From NCBI RefSeq assembly GCF_001591025.1, contig NZ_BCTZ01000020.1, positions 1 through 64,000 of the forward strand: a DNA stretch of 64,000 bases, given 5' to 3'. The notes under the pieces are model-generated. The model had not been told where the DNA came from, did no database searches, and saw only the letters and a program-made list of their open reading frames with translations. Within the stretch, counting starts at the first letter, position 1; every line of letters begins with the position of its first letter. The translations under genes and the position numbers were made by a program. The stretch comes from Sphingomonas soli NBRC 100801. Lineage in GTDB: Bacteria; Pseudomonadota; Alphaproteobacteria; Sphingomonadales; Sphingomonadaceae. Shown here piece after piece: positions 41,375 to 49,605 of this stretch.

Positions 41375-41842
41375 GTGAACGATCGCGCCATGCGCGCACC
41401 GCGCCGTTATGAAATGTCGATCGACCGCGCCGGGCTTGCGCTCGCCACGGGCAGCATGCTCGCCGGCGGGATCGTGCTCGGGCTGCTGATGCTCGGCGGG
41501 AAGCGCGATCCGCTGACGCTGGCCAGCGGATGGATGATCGGCAGCGTTTTCGCCGGGCTTGCGATCACGGCCGTGGGCGGCCCCTTGTGGCTGGTGATGC
41601 ACGTGGCCGGGCTGCGCAAGCCGCGCCATGCCGCGCTGGTCGGTGCCGTGACGGCGCTGTCGATCTTCGTGGGCGCGCAGACCTATGGCTTCGGGCTGTT
41701 CCAGATGCCGCCGATGGATAATGGCGCGTGGTTCTATCGCTGGATGAGCGCGCTCGCCTCCAGCGCGATTCTGGCGCTGATCGCGGCATTTATCGGCCTG
41801 GTGATGTGGCGCGTGGCCTATCGGCGCTGCCGGGATTTTTGA
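41375..41842 (+). CDS. Four-helix integral membrane protein
   Basis: This is a 155-aa protein that I do not recognise. Four hydrophobic segments are visible (about 20-42, 50-75, 84-106 and 122-147), with a short basic N-terminus and a basic C-terminus (WRVAYRRCRDF). No signature residues suggest a transporter or enzyme. The start is GTG 41375, nine bases after GGGGAG; an ATG at 41390 is an alternative. It stands alone on the plus strand between the MBL-fold gene and the isoaspartyl peptidase. Function cannot be proposed. Confidence 0.65.
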   Translation: MNDRAMRAPRRYEMSIDRAGLALATGSMLAGGIVLGLLMLGGKRDPLTLASGWMIGSVFAGLAITAVGGPLWLVMHVAGLRKPRHAALVGAVTALSIFVGAQTYGFGLFQMPPMDNGAWFYRWMSALASSAILALIAAFIGLVMWRVAYRRCRDF

Positions 41843-41914
41843 GCCCGCCCGCGCACGGCGGTAGCATCCATGGAACCATCTGTTAGGTAAGCGCATCCTC
41901 CCGGGAGAGCCTGG

Positions 41915-42904
41915 ATGCGACTTCTACACCTAATGCTTGGAGCCTTGCTGATGCCCCTATCCGCGCACGCGCAGGACAAGCCGAGATGGACGCTGGTGAT
42001 CCATGGCGGCGCGGGAATCATCGAGAAGGACAAGCTGACGCCGGAGCAGGAAGCGGGCGTGCGCGCGGGGCTCGAGGCGGCGCTGACGGCGGGATCGACG
42101 GTGCTCGATCAGGGCGGAGCCGCGCTAGACGCCGTCGAAGCCGCGGTGCGGGTGCTGGAAGACGATCCGCATTTCAACGCCGGGCGCGGCGCGGTGTTCA
42201 CCTGGGACGGGCGGAACGAGCTTGACGCGGCGATCATGGATGGCGCGACGCGCAAGGCGGGCGCGGTCGCGGGCACGACGATGACGCGCCATCCGGTCGC
42301 GCTCGCCCGTAAGGTGATGGAAGAGAGCCCGCACGTGATGCTCTCCGGCCCGGGGGCCGATCAATTCTCCCGCGAGCAGGGGCTGGAGCAGGTCGATAAT
42401 GGCTGGTTCGCCACGCCCGAGCGGCGGCGGCAGCTCGAAAAGATGAAGGCCAATGACAAGCTGGGCTGGTTCGATGTCGACCTCAAATACGGAACGGTCG
42501 GCGCGGTCGCGATGGACGCCAACGGCCATGTCGCCGCCGCCACCTCTACCGGCGGGCTCACCGGAAAACGCTGGGGCCGCATCGGCGATACGCCCCTGAT
42601 CGGCGCCGGAACCTATGCCGACGACCGTTCCTGCGCCGTTTCAGCCACCGGCGCAGGCGAGTTCTTTATCCGCACAGGCGTAGCCCACGAAATCTGCGCG
42701 CGCGTGCGCTTCAAGGGCGAGAGCCTGAAGACTGCAGCCGACGTGGTTATGGCCGAGACGAAGGCGCTTGGCGGCACCGGCGGCGTCATCGTAACGGACC
42801 CCGGCGGCGAAATGGCCTGGAGTTTCAACACGCCGGGCATGTATCGCGGCCGCGCATCCTCTAACGGCGAACGCATCGTGGCTTTCTACGGAGACGATAA
42901 ATGA
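41915..42904 (+). CDS. iaaA: Exported isoaspartyl peptidase / plant-type L-asparaginase
   Basis: This is a 329-aa Ntn-hydrolase precursor with a signal peptide (1-20, ending SAHAQ). WTLVIHGGAGII is the family start. The autocleavage site precedes Thr194 in KYGTVGAVAMD, which becomes the nucleophile; the expected substrate loops (TSTGGLTGKRWGRIGDTPLIGAG and a STGGL-type motif) follow. GAGEFFIRT lies in the beta subunit. These enzymes release aspartate from isoaspartyl dipeptides or asparagine. Its stop overlaps the nuclease start as ATGA, so both exported hydrolases are co-translated, which suggests scavenging or periplasmic turnover. Confidence 0.93.
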   Translation: MRLLHLMLGALLMPLSAHAQDKPRWTLVIHGGAGIIEKDKLTPEQEAGVRAGLEAALTAGSTVLDQGGAALDAVEAAVRVLEDDPHFNAGRGAVFTWDGRNELDAAIMDGATRKAGAVAGTTMTRHPVALARKVMEESPHVMLSGPGADQFSREQGLEQVDNGWFATPERRRQLEKMKANDKLGWFDVDLKYGTVGAVAMDANGHVAAATSTGGLTGKRWGRIGDTPLIGAGTYADDRSCAVSATGAGEFFIRTGVAHEICARVRFKGESLKTAADVVMAETKALGGTGGVIVTDPGGEMAWSFNTPGMYRGRASSNGERIVAFYGDDK

Positions 42905-43743
42905 AGCGCCTGCTGGTCCTTTTTGCTGCGCTGATCGGCTTCGCATCTCCCTCGCACGCTTATTGGGAATGGGGGCACGAGACGGTGGCCGCGATCGCCT
43001 ATCGCAACGTCACGCCCCAGGTGCGCGCGTCGATCGACCGGCTGCTCCGGAACTCCGCACTGCTGGAGACAGCGGGCTGCCCGGCCAGGACGATTGAGGA
43101 AGCAAGCGTCTGGGCGGATTGCATCAAGAAATTCGGCCCGCGCTTCAGCTATGCCTATAACTGGCACTACCAGAACGTGAATATCTGCAAGCCGTTTGAC
43201 GTGACGGCTAACTGCCCGGATGGCAATTGCGTGTCGGCGCAGATCGATCGGGATGTGAAGCTGCTCAAGGATCATGGCGTGCCGCTACGCGAACGCGTGA
43301 TGGCTCTGGCGTTCCTGGTCCATTTCGTCGGCGATCTGCACCAGCCGCTGCACGCGGGCGACCATGCCGATCTGGGCGGCAACCGCGCACGTTCGAACTA
43401 CGGGCTCTATTCCACCGAAAGGCTCAACCTGCACACCATCTGGGACGGCCACCTCGCCGAGCGCGCCATCTCGACCCCGCCCTCAATGGTCCGGCTCTAT
43501 TCGCGAGAGGAACGCGAAGCGATCTGGGGCGGCACCACCGAGGATTGGAGCCGCGAGAATTGGCAGGTGGCGAAGGACTTTGCCTATGCTAGCGCCTTTG
43601 GCGGCGATGCCTGCGCGCCGGATGCGCCCAAGCGGGGGACGCTGACCCCTGAGGCGATCGACAAGCTGGTCCCGTCCGCGCGCCAGCAGATCGTGCATGG
43701 CGGGCTAAGGCTTGCCCGCCTGCTCAACGAGGCCCTGGGTTAG
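42901..43743 (+). CDS. Exported S1/P1 nuclease
   Basis: This is a 280-aa zinc nuclease of the S1/P1 family. Signal peptide 1-20 would expose YWEWGHETVAAIA. In P1 nuclease the mature first tryptophan contributes a zinc ligand by its amino group; here Trp22 is second unless cleavage occurs one residue later. Zinc-site motifs are present: HFVGDLHQPLHAGDHADLGGN (about 141-161, histidine cluster plus aspartate) and NLHTIWDGHL. It degrades single-stranded DNA and RNA. It overlaps the isoaspartyl peptidase by 4 bases. Its stop and the stop of the convergent hydrolase gene overlap by two bases. Confidence 0.92.
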   Translation: MKRLLVLFAALIGFASPSHAYWEWGHETVAAIAYRNVTPQVRASIDRLLRNSALLETAGCPARTIEEASVWADCIKKFGPRFSYAYNWHYQNVNICKPFDVTANCPDGNCVSAQIDRDVKLLKDHGVPLRERVMALAFLVHFVGDLHQPLHAGDHADLGGNRARSNYGLYSTERLNLHTIWDGHLAERAISTPPSMVRLYSREEREAIWGGTTEDWSRENWQVAKDFAYASAFGGDACAPDAPKRGTLTPEAIDKLVPSARQQIVHGGLRLARLLNEALG

Positions 43744-44699
43744 CGCGGCGCGGTGACGAAGCCAGCGATGGTTTCCACAACTCCGGGCGCGAGGGGCAGC
43801 GACGGATCGACATAAGTTGCCAGATTCGCGGCCCTTTCCTCGCTCGCGACCGCCTTCAGCACGTGATTGACGTTCGGCAGCACCGCCAGCGTCGACCCCT
43901 TTGCGGCATCGGCGAGCATTTTCGCGTCCTCAACCGCAACCTGAATGTCGCGGTCGCCCTGCACCACCAGCAACGGCACTTTGAGGCTTGCCGCCAGCTC
44001 AGCGGGGCGGTGGGAGAAGAGATCGATGATGAACCCCTGCACCTGCGGGGCGAATAACGCCTTCAACGGGCCCGGTAGCGTGCCAGAATCGACGCGCCTA
44101 CCGGCCTCGAGCGAATCGATCGCGGAGAGCGCGGCATCCAGGATCGGCGCATTGGCGGGATTGGCGCGCAGCTGTTCGCGCATCACCCCGGCGAGCGGAC
44201 GCCCCGGCGACGCGACGAGGATTACCCCGCAAATGCCTTCGGAGAGATGCGCGGTGGTCATCGCGACGAGCCCGCCCTCGCTATGTCCGAGCAGCCATAC
44301 GCATGCCCGCCCCGAGCGCTTGCGCAGCATATCGACCCAGGCGCGGGCATCGTTTGCATAGTCGCTGATCGTGACGGCATTGGGGTCCGTGGCCGCAGCC
44401 TTGCTGCCAAACGAGCCGCGCTTGTCGATCCGCAGCGTGGCGATGCCGCGTTCGGCCAGCCCCTCGGCGAGCAATCGATAGGATGCGGCGGCCACACCGA
44501 GCGGATTGTTGCCGTCTCGATCGGTCGGCCCGGAACCCGGCAGGATCAGTATCGCAGGCGCAGGCGCGCCCGGATCGAGCAGCGTTCCCGCAAGCGGCCC
44601 ATCGGGGCCTGGCGCGGTGACTTCGACCGGCGCAACCTTGTCAGACGAGGCCTGAAGCGGCGCGGCGACAGCCGCTGCCAGAAGTGCCAGGCGCATCAT
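43740..44699 (-). CDS. Exported alpha/beta hydrolase
   Basis: This is a 319-aa alpha/beta-hydrolase with a probable signal peptide (LALLAAAVAAPLQASS). The oxyanion region is LILPGSGPTDRDGNN, and RIDKRGSFGSK follows the second strand. The nucleophile is Ser140 in LLGHSEGG. The acid is probably in VVQGDRDIQV and the histidine in LPNVNHVLKA. This arrangement is typical of the small exported esterase group found in sphingomonads. ATGATG at 44699 offers two starts; the first overlaps the stop of the upstream membrane-protein gene. The substrate is unknown. The gene end overlaps that of the convergent S1/P1 nuclease. Confidence 0.88.
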   Translation of the reverse strand: MMRLALLAAAVAAPLQASSDKVAPVEVTAPGPDGPLAGTLLDPGAPAPAILILPGSGPTDRDGNNPLGVAAASYRLLAEGLAERGIATLRIDKRGSFGSKAAATDPNAVTISDYANDARAWVDMLRKRSGRACVWLLGHSEGGLVAMTTAHLSEGICGVILVASPGRPLAGVMREQLRANPANAPILDAALSAIDSLEAGRRVDSGTLPGPLKALFAPQVQGFIIDLFSHRPAELAASLKVPLLVVQGDRDIQVAVEDAKMLADAAKGSTLAVLPNVNHVLKAVASEERAANLATYVDPSLPLAPGVVETIAGFVTAPR

Positions 44700-44980
44700 T
44701 TCTCGTTCTCGCCGTAACCCCAACGCCAACGCCAGCCACCATCGGTCTTGGCCCGGGACAGCCCGATAAAGCCGAGGATCAACGGTATCAGCAGGATGAT
44801 CCAGATGTCGGAGCGATGCTCGGCGAGCATGGCGATGACGACGGCAAGGGCGACGAAGACCAACGTCGCTGCCCAGCCCTGCCATGTTACCGGAACCGCA
44901 CCCAAGCCGAACATCTTCGGCGCGAACCAATAGCCCGGCCGGACCCGGTACCGCTCACGAAGCCGAGCCAAACCTTTCAT
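44696..44980 (-). CDS. Small membrane protein (94 aa)
   Basis: This is a 94-aa protein with two hydrophobic helices (about 34-51 and 58-76). The N-terminus is basic, RYRVRPGYWFAPKMFGLGAVPVTWQGW; the PGYWFAPKxFG motif is distinctive and, as I recall, recurs in small alphaproteobacterial membrane proteins of unknown function. The C-terminus is rich in Trp and Gly (GGWRWRWGYGENEK). Its stop overlaps the start of the alpha/beta hydrolase gene, so the two are co-transcribed. No function is proposed. Confidence 0.65.
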   Translation of the reverse strand: MKGLARLRERYRVRPGYWFAPKMFGLGAVPVTWQGWAATLVFVALAVVIAMLAEHRSDIWIILLIPLILGFIGLSRAKTDGGWRWRWGYGENEK

Positions 44981-45104
44981 CTCCGCGCTCCCTGACAGCC
45001 GATGGCGGCGGAACGCGCCAAGCCATCAAGCGTCAGCATCCTCAATCCAGCCCCACGCTGCGAATTCCTGCGGCCATCGCTGGCGCGATGAGGTGCGAGC
45101 TCCA

Positions 45105-45317
45105 TCATGTTTCATCTCCTGCATTCTTGGGCGGACGACCGCGCTTGGCGCGAACCGGATCGCTGAGCTTCACGCCGCGACGCGCCAGCGCCTCACGCAA
45201 CAGGCATTCCACTTCCGCATTGACGCTGCGCAGGTCGCTCGCCGCCGCGCGCTCGATCGCGGCATAAAGCGCGGTATCGAGACGCAGCGGAAACGCCTTC
45301 TTTGGAGGAGCAGCCAT
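45105..45317 (-). CDS. Ribbon-helix-helix (Arc-like) DNA-binding protein
   Basis: This is a 70-aa protein with an Arc/MetJ-type ribbon-helix-helix: strand FPLRLDTALYAAIERAA followed by SVNAEVECLLREALARRG. The tail VRAKRGRPPKNAGD is basic with an AT-hook-like RGRP motif, unusual in a simple RHH. The start ATG 45317 (MAAPPKKAF) is 10 bases after the end of the SPFH gene, so both lie in one operon. No toxin is adjacent, so an antitoxin role is unsupported. More likely it regulates its own operon through the AT-rich inverted repeat at 46254-46273. Confidence 0.8.
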   Translation of the reverse strand: MAAPPKKAFPLRLDTALYAAIERAAASDLRSVNAEVECLLREALARRGVKLSDPVRAKRGRPPKNAGDET

Positions 45318-45327
45318 CGCGCGCCGC

Positions 45328-46236
45328 CTATTGGTACAACGAGCCTGCGTTGACGATCGGCTGGGTGTCGCGCTCACCGCACAGCACCACCATCAGGTTC
45401 GACACCATCGCCGCGCGGCGTTCGTCGTCGAGCTCGACGACATTCTTGGCGCTGAGTTGGTCGAGCGCCATCTCGACCATGCCGACCGCACCCTCGACGA
45501 GCGTCTGGCGCGCAGCGACCACCGCCTGCGCCTGCTGACGGCGAAGCATCGCACCGGCGATCTCCTGCGCATAGGCCAGATGGGTGAAGCCGCATTCGTC
45601 GACCGTGATGCCCGCCACGGTCAGCCGGGCGATCAACTCTGCCCGCAATTCGCTGCCGACCTGATCGTGATTTCCGCGCAGCGTGACTTCCTGGTGCTCG
45701 AAATCGTCATAGGGATAGCGCGAGCCGATCGTGCGCACCGCAGCTTCGATCTGGACGTTCACGAACGCCTTGTAATCATCGACGTCGAACAGCGCCTGCG
45801 CGGTATCTGTGACGCGCCACACGACCTGCGCGGCCATCTCGATCGGGTTTCCGCGCAGATCGTTCACCTTGATCCGCTCGGAAATGATGTTGTTGGCGCG
45901 GGCCGAAACCTTCTTCTTCATCATCCACGGCCAGGTCCAGCGCAGACCCGTGGTGCGATCGGTACCCTTATAATCGCCAAACAGGGTGATCACCGCCGCC
46001 TGATTGGGCTGCAGCAGATAGAAGCCGCACGAGACGAACAGGAACACGAAGATCGCCGAGGCCAGCCACAAGACGATCACGAGATCGGCCATCCGATCGA
46101 TCTGGGTGATCGCCGCGACGCCCGCGACGATCGAAAGCAGAAGTATCAGGAGCATCCCATAGCCGCTGCTGGTGGTCGCGGCATGCTCTCGGCTCTGCCT
46201 CAGCGCGTGGGTTGCGGAGCGGTCATCGGTCATCAT
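45328..46236 (-). CDS. SPFH/Band 7-domain membrane protein
   Basis: This is a 302-aa protein of the stomatin/prohibitin class. It has two N-terminal hydrophobic helices (about 26-46 and 52-76), then the SPFH domain beginning FYLLQPNQAAVITLFGDYKG, then a helical C-terminus with AYAQEIAGAMLRRQQAQAVVAARQT. SPFH proteins scaffold membrane microdomains and often bind membrane proteases. ATGATG at 46236 gives two starts; GGGAGGC lies closer to the ideal distance for the second. The operon partner is the RHH gene downstream, and an AT-rich inverted repeat is just upstream. Confidence 0.88.
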   Translation of the reverse strand: MMTDDRSATHALRQSREHAATTSSGYGMLLILLLSIVAGVAAITQIDRMADLVIVLWLASAIFVFLFVSCGFYLLQPNQAAVITLFGDYKGTDRTTGLRWTWPWMMKKKVSARANNIISERIKVNDLRGNPIEMAAQVVWRVTDTAQALFDVDDYKAFVNVQIEAAVRTIGSRYPYDDFEHQEVTLRGNHDQVGSELRAELIARLTVAGITVDECGFTHLAYAQEIAGAMLRRQQAQAVVAARQTLVEGAVGMVEMALDQLSAKNVVELDDERRAAMVSNLMVVLCGERDTQPIVNAGSLYQ

Positions 46237-46253
46237 TGCCTCCCAATAATTAT

Positions 46254-46273
46254 GATATCTTATTTATATCGAT
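46254..46273. promoter_or_regulatory. AT-rich inverted repeat upstream of the SPFH operon
   Basis: GATAT-N7-ATATC (46254-46270) runs into ATCGAT (46268-46273). The AT-rich island stands out from the high-GC background, 18-37 bp upstream of the SPFH start, and likely covers the promoter. It is a candidate operator for the downstream RHH protein or a PadR-type factor. Confidence 0.4.
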
Positions 46274-46299
46274 TCAACGGGCAGTGCAAGAGGCACGAA

Positions 46300-46332
46300 A
46301 AGGCCGCCGGAGCGGGATGCTCCGACGGCCTT
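46300..46332 (-). terminator. Rho-independent terminator of the tol-pal transcript
   Basis: A 14-bp stem (one G-U wobble) AAGGCCGTCGGAGC/GCTCCGGCGGCCTT, read on the minus strand, has a 5-base loop and is followed by TTTTCG. It lies 42 bp after the pal stop and also separates the SPFH operon on the same strand. Confidence 0.87.
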
Positions 46333-46373
46333 CTAACGGGTTTCCGCTCCGTTTCAGGGAGAGGAAATAAGGC

Positions 46374-46889
46374 TCAGCTGATGACGATCGTCACCGCGCG
46401 GCGGTTCTGCGCCCAGCTCGAATCATCCGAGCCGAGGGCAACCGGGCGTTCCTTGCCATAGCTGATCGTGTTGATCTGGCTGGCGGGGATGCCGCGCGCC
46501 GCGAGATAGTTCTTCGCAGCGTTCGCGCGGCGATCGCCCAGCGCAAGGTTATACTCGCGGGTGCCGCGCTCGTCGCAATGGCCTTCGATGGTGATCCGCA
46601 CGCCCGGATGGGCGAGCAGCCAGCGCGCCTGGCTGTCAAGGATCGCGCGCGCTTCGGGATCGATATCATATTGATCGAACGAGAAGTGGATCGTGTTGCT
46701 CGACACTTCGCGCTTGAACTGTTCGTTGAGCGCGCTCGACTGCTCCTCGCCCGAGCTATTGTCGATACCGCCGCCACCGCTGTTGTCGGTGATCGGGCCC
46801 GGGGGCACATCGGCGATGCGCTTTTTCGTGCAGCCCGCGGTTGCCACCAGCGCCAGGCCCAGCACCACGCTGGTCATCACTTTAGCCAT
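46374..46889 (-). CDS. pal: Peptidoglycan-associated lipoprotein
   Basis: This is a 171-aa outer-membrane lipoprotein of the Tol-Pal system. The lipobox LVATAGC puts the lipidated cysteine at about residue 20, followed by a glycine/serine-rich linker. The OmpA-like domain shows FSFDQYDIDPEARAIL and EGHCDERGTREYNLALGDRRA, whose acidic and arginine residues bind diaminopimelate of peptidoglycan. The start ATG 46889 (MAKVMTSVVL) follows GGAGAAGAC. It is the last gene of the ruv-tol block, and a strong terminator follows. Confidence 0.97.
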   Translation of the reverse strand: MAKVMTSVVLGLALVATAGCTKKRIADVPPGPITDNSGGGGIDNSSGEEQSSALNEQFKREVSSNTIHFSFDQYDIDPEARAILDSQARWLLAHPGVRITIEGHCDERGTREYNLALGDRRANAAKNYLAARGIPASQINTISYGKERPVALGSDDSSWAQNRRAVTIVIS

Positions 46890-46957
46890 CGTCTTCTCCT
46901 CCATTTTCACAAACGATACCCGCTTCGGGGCCAAAAACCACCCATATGCGTAACGAT

Positions 46958-48322
46958 TTACGGGCGGATAGGTCCCCAACTGGGATCGGAACCGTCAAGC
47001 GGGGTTGAAATCTTGCGTGCATTGACGCCAGTCAGATCGACCGACCAGAGGTCCGGCCGGCCGGATCCCTGCGCCGAGCGGAAGAACATCAGCACGCGTC
47101 CGTTTGGCGACCAGGTGGGGCCTTCGTCGCCCCAGCTATTGGTCAGCAGCTTCTCGCCACCGCCGCTGGGCGACATCACGCCGATGCGAAAAGCACCGCC
47201 GCCAAAGCGGGTGAACGCTATCAGATCGCCGCGCGGGCTCCAGACCGGAGTAGCGTAGCGCCCCCCGCCGAAGCTGATCCGGCGCTGATTGCCGCCATCC
47301 GCATCCATCACGTAAAGCTGCTGAGTGCCGCCGCGATCGCTTTCGAAGACGATCTTCGAGCCGTCGGGCGAATAGCTGCCACCGGTATCGATGCCGGGTG
47401 CGTTGGTCAGGCGCTGCGGTGCGCCGCCGGCTGCGGGCACGCGATAGAGATCGGTATTCCCGGCCACCGACATCGAGAACAGGACGTAGCGCCCATCGGG
47501 AGAGAAACGTGGCGCGAAGGTGAGGCTCGCATTGTCGACAAGCGGCCGGGTGGTGCGCTGGCCGATATCGTAGATGCGGATCGAGGGCCGCTTATTCTCA
47601 TAGCTCATGAACACGATCTGGTTCTGCTTCGGCGAAAGCCGGGGGGTCAGAACGATGGACTGGCCGTTGGTGAGGAACCGGTGGCTCGCGCCATCCTGAT
47701 CCATGATCGCGATCTGCTTGCGGCGGCGATTCTTGGGACCCTGCTCGGCCACATAGACGAGCTGGCTGTCGAAATAGGGCCCTTCGCCGGTGAGCCGCGT
47801 ATAGATTGCGTCGGCGCATTTGTGCGCGGCGCGGCGCCAGTCTGCGGGCGCAACGACAAAGCCTTCGCGGATCAGTTCGGCGCGCGAGGCGATGTCATAA
47901 AGGTAGCAGCCGACCGTGAGGCTGCCATTGGCGTTTGCCCGCACATACCCCTGGACCAGCGCCTGGGCACCGGTGGCTCCCCAATTGTCATAGGCCGGGG
48001 CGGTGACTTCGGAATATGCCACGGGGATCAGTCGATCCTGCGACAGTGGGGTGAACAGGCCCGAATTGCGCAGATCGTTGGTGATGATGTCCGCGAGCTG
48101 ACGGCCAAGCACGTCGGTCGAGCCCGCTGCCGTGCTCGCCACCGCCGAGGTGGGCATTACGGGAATCGCGATCGGCATGGGCGCGGAGATGCCGCCCACC
48201 ACGTCGATGACAGGGTCCTCCTCCGCGACCTGCGGCGGTGCCGTGATCGGCGGAGGAGTCTGGGCATATGCCGTCCCGCCAGCGAGGCTGAAGGCGAGGG
48301 CAAGGGTTCGAATAATTTTCAT
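46958..48322 (-). CDS. tolB: Tol-Pal protein TolB
   Basis: This 454-aa periplasmic protein links Pal to the inner-membrane Tol complex. After a signal peptide (ALAFSLAGGTAYAQ) and a proline-rich linker, residues about 70-200 form the TolB N-terminal domain (LADIITNDLRNSGLFTPL). The remainder is a six-bladed beta-propeller with repeated S-PDG-xxxxF/V motifs (RFSPDGRYVLFSM, YSPDGSKIVFES, WSPRGDLIAF, WSPNGRVLMF). ATGs at 48334, 48328 and 48322 are close together; 48322 best fits GAGG six bases upstream. It overlaps or abuts tolA and is followed by pal. Confidence 0.95.
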   Translation of the reverse strand: MKIIRTLALAFSLAGGTAYAQTPPPITAPPQVAEEDPVIDVVGGISAPMPIAIPVMPTSAVASTAAGSTDVLGRQLADIITNDLRNSGLFTPLSQDRLIPVAYSEVTAPAYDNWGATGAQALVQGYVRANANGSLTVGCYLYDIASRAELIREGFVVAPADWRRAAHKCADAIYTRLTGEGPYFDSQLVYVAEQGPKNRRRKQIAIMDQDGASHRFLTNGQSIVLTPRLSPKQNQIVFMSYENKRPSIRIYDIGQRTTRPLVDNASLTFAPRFSPDGRYVLFSMSVAGNTDLYRVPAAGGAPQRLTNAPGIDTGGSYSPDGSKIVFESDRGGTQQLYVMDADGGNQRRISFGGGRYATPVWSPRGDLIAFTRFGGGAFRIGVMSPSGGGEKLLTNSWGDEGPTWSPNGRVLMFFRSAQGSGRPDLWSVDLTGVNARKISTPLDGSDPSWGPIRP

Positions 48323-48330
48323 CAGCATCC

Positions 48331-49143
48331 TCATCCAGGCAATTTGTAGCGCAGGCGCACGGTCTTCCAACCACGGGGTACATCGTAGAGTTCTGCGGGC
48401 AGGCCGGTGATCGGCGAACAGCCCTTGAACACGGCCCGCGCGAGATCGCGGACACGTGGGACATAACGGCGATTGTCTTCGTCATCGCCATCCACGGCGG
48501 TGATCTGCGGGTCGGCCGCCAGCGAGCCATCCCGGTTGAGCTGGAGCGCGACCGTCACACGGATGCGCTCGGCACCCGGACCGGGCGTCACCTGCCGATT
48601 GGCGCAGGGCTGAACCTGACGGAGGATCGCAGCAGTGTAGCTCGCGACGTCCGCACCCGTCGCCGAGGCCGGCGGCTTGGTCGAGTTGCTCGTCGTCGGC
48701 TTGTTCCCCTGCCCCAGCTCCTTGGCGTAATCGGGCAGGCCGCCGCTCGGCTTGCGCGGCTGGTTCGATGGCGGGGCGGTCGTCTTGTTGGGCGCAGGCT
48801 TTTGCGGCGGCTGCGGTTTGGCGACCGGCGTGGGCACGGGCGCGGGCTTGGGAGGTGTCGGCTCAGACTTGGCGACGGGCTCGGGCTCGGGCTCCGGCTC
48901 GGGAGGCGCGGTGTCCGGTTCGACCGGCGCGTCGAGCGGAGAGAGCTTGGCCGCCATCTCTTCCTGGCTGATCTCAGGCGCAGTGGTCTCCAACCCGATA
49001 TCGTCGGAAAGCGAGACTTCGATCGGCGCGGGCTCGATCTTTGGCGCATCGTCCTTTTCGAGAAATGCGGCGGACAGGAAGCCGAGCAGGGCCACATGGC
49101 CCAGCACGGCTACAGTCAGCCCGGTTCCCTCGAAACGGTCCAT
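48331..49143 (-). CDS. tolA: TolA-like energy-coupling protein
   Basis: This is a 270-aa inner-membrane protein. A single helix at about 9-27 anchors it. Residues 30-170 are low-complexity and proline/lysine/glutamate rich (EPEPEPEPVAKSEPTPP), a short stand-in for the long helical TolA domain II. The C-terminal 110 residues (YTAAILRQVQPCANRQVTPG) are a TonB/TolA-like domain that contacts TolB and Pal; two cysteines (about 188 and 250) could form a disulfide. It overlaps tolR upstream and tolB downstream. Sequence identity to enterobacterial TolA is low, so the gene name rests on order and architecture. Confidence 0.87.
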   Translation of the reverse strand: MDRFEGTGLTVAVLGHVALLGFLSAAFLEKDDAPKIEPAPIEVSLSDDIGLETTAPEISQEEMAAKLSPLDAPVEPDTAPPEPEPEPEPVAKSEPTPPKPAPVPTPVAKPQPPQKPAPNKTTAPPSNQPRKPSGGLPDYAKELGQGNKPTTSNSTKPPASATGADVASYTAAILRQVQPCANRQVTPGPGAERIRVTVALQLNRDGSLAADPQITAVDGDDEDNRRYVPRVRDLARAVFKGCSPITGLPAELYDVPRGWKTVRLRYKLPG

Positions 49144-49601
49144 CAGGGGCGGCTGCCCGGGGTTGAGCTGCTCGCATTGGTGAGCAGCGACACGCGGTTG
49201 AGGCCGGCGGCATTGAGCTCGCCCATCACGCGCATGACCTTGCCATAAGCGAGCGCCTGATCAGCGCGGAGGAATATCTGGGCGGGCTTGCCATCGGGGC
49301 CGGGCGCACGCCCCGCAATTGCCTGAAGCTTGGAGGTGAGCGCGGAATCGCTGACTTCCTCATTGTCGATGAAGACCTTGCCGGTCTCATCGATCGCGAT
49401 CTGCACCGGCTTCTGCTCCTGCTCGAGCGGCTTTGCGCGGCTCTCGGGCAGGTTCACCGGAACGCCTGCGGTGAGCAAGGGCGCGGTAACCATGAAGATG
49501 ATCAGCAGCACCAGCATCACGTCGACAAGGGGCGTGACGTTGATATCCGCCATCGGCGAACGCCGTCCCCGGCCCTTGCCCGAAGGGAGGTGCATCGCCA
49601 C
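49143..49601 (-). CDS. tolR: Tol-Pal protein TolR (ExbD family)
   Basis: This is a 152-aa inner-membrane protein. One transmembrane helix (about 23-45) carries the essential proton-path aspartate, Asp27, in PLVDVMLVLLIIF. The periplasmic ExbD-type domain has VNLPESRAKPLEQEQKPVQI and LRADQALAYGKVMRVMGEL. With TolQ it forms the proton-driven stator that energises TolA. Its stop shares one base with the tolA start, and tolQ ends 4 bases upstream. Confidence 0.96.
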   Translation of the reverse strand: MAMHLPSGKGRGRRSPMADINVTPLVDVMLVLLIIFMVTAPLLTAGVPVNLPESRAKPLEQEQKPVQIAIDETGKVFIDNEEVSDSALTSKLQAIAGRAPGPDGKPAQIFLRADQALAYGKVMRVMGELNAAGLNRVSLLTNASSSTPGSRP

Positions 49602-49605
49602 CGCC

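Noticed and set aside
45105..46236. RHH protein considered as the antitoxin of a toxin-antitoxin pair
   Set aside because: The only partner is an SPFH scaffold protein, which is not a toxin; no small toxin gene is adjacent.
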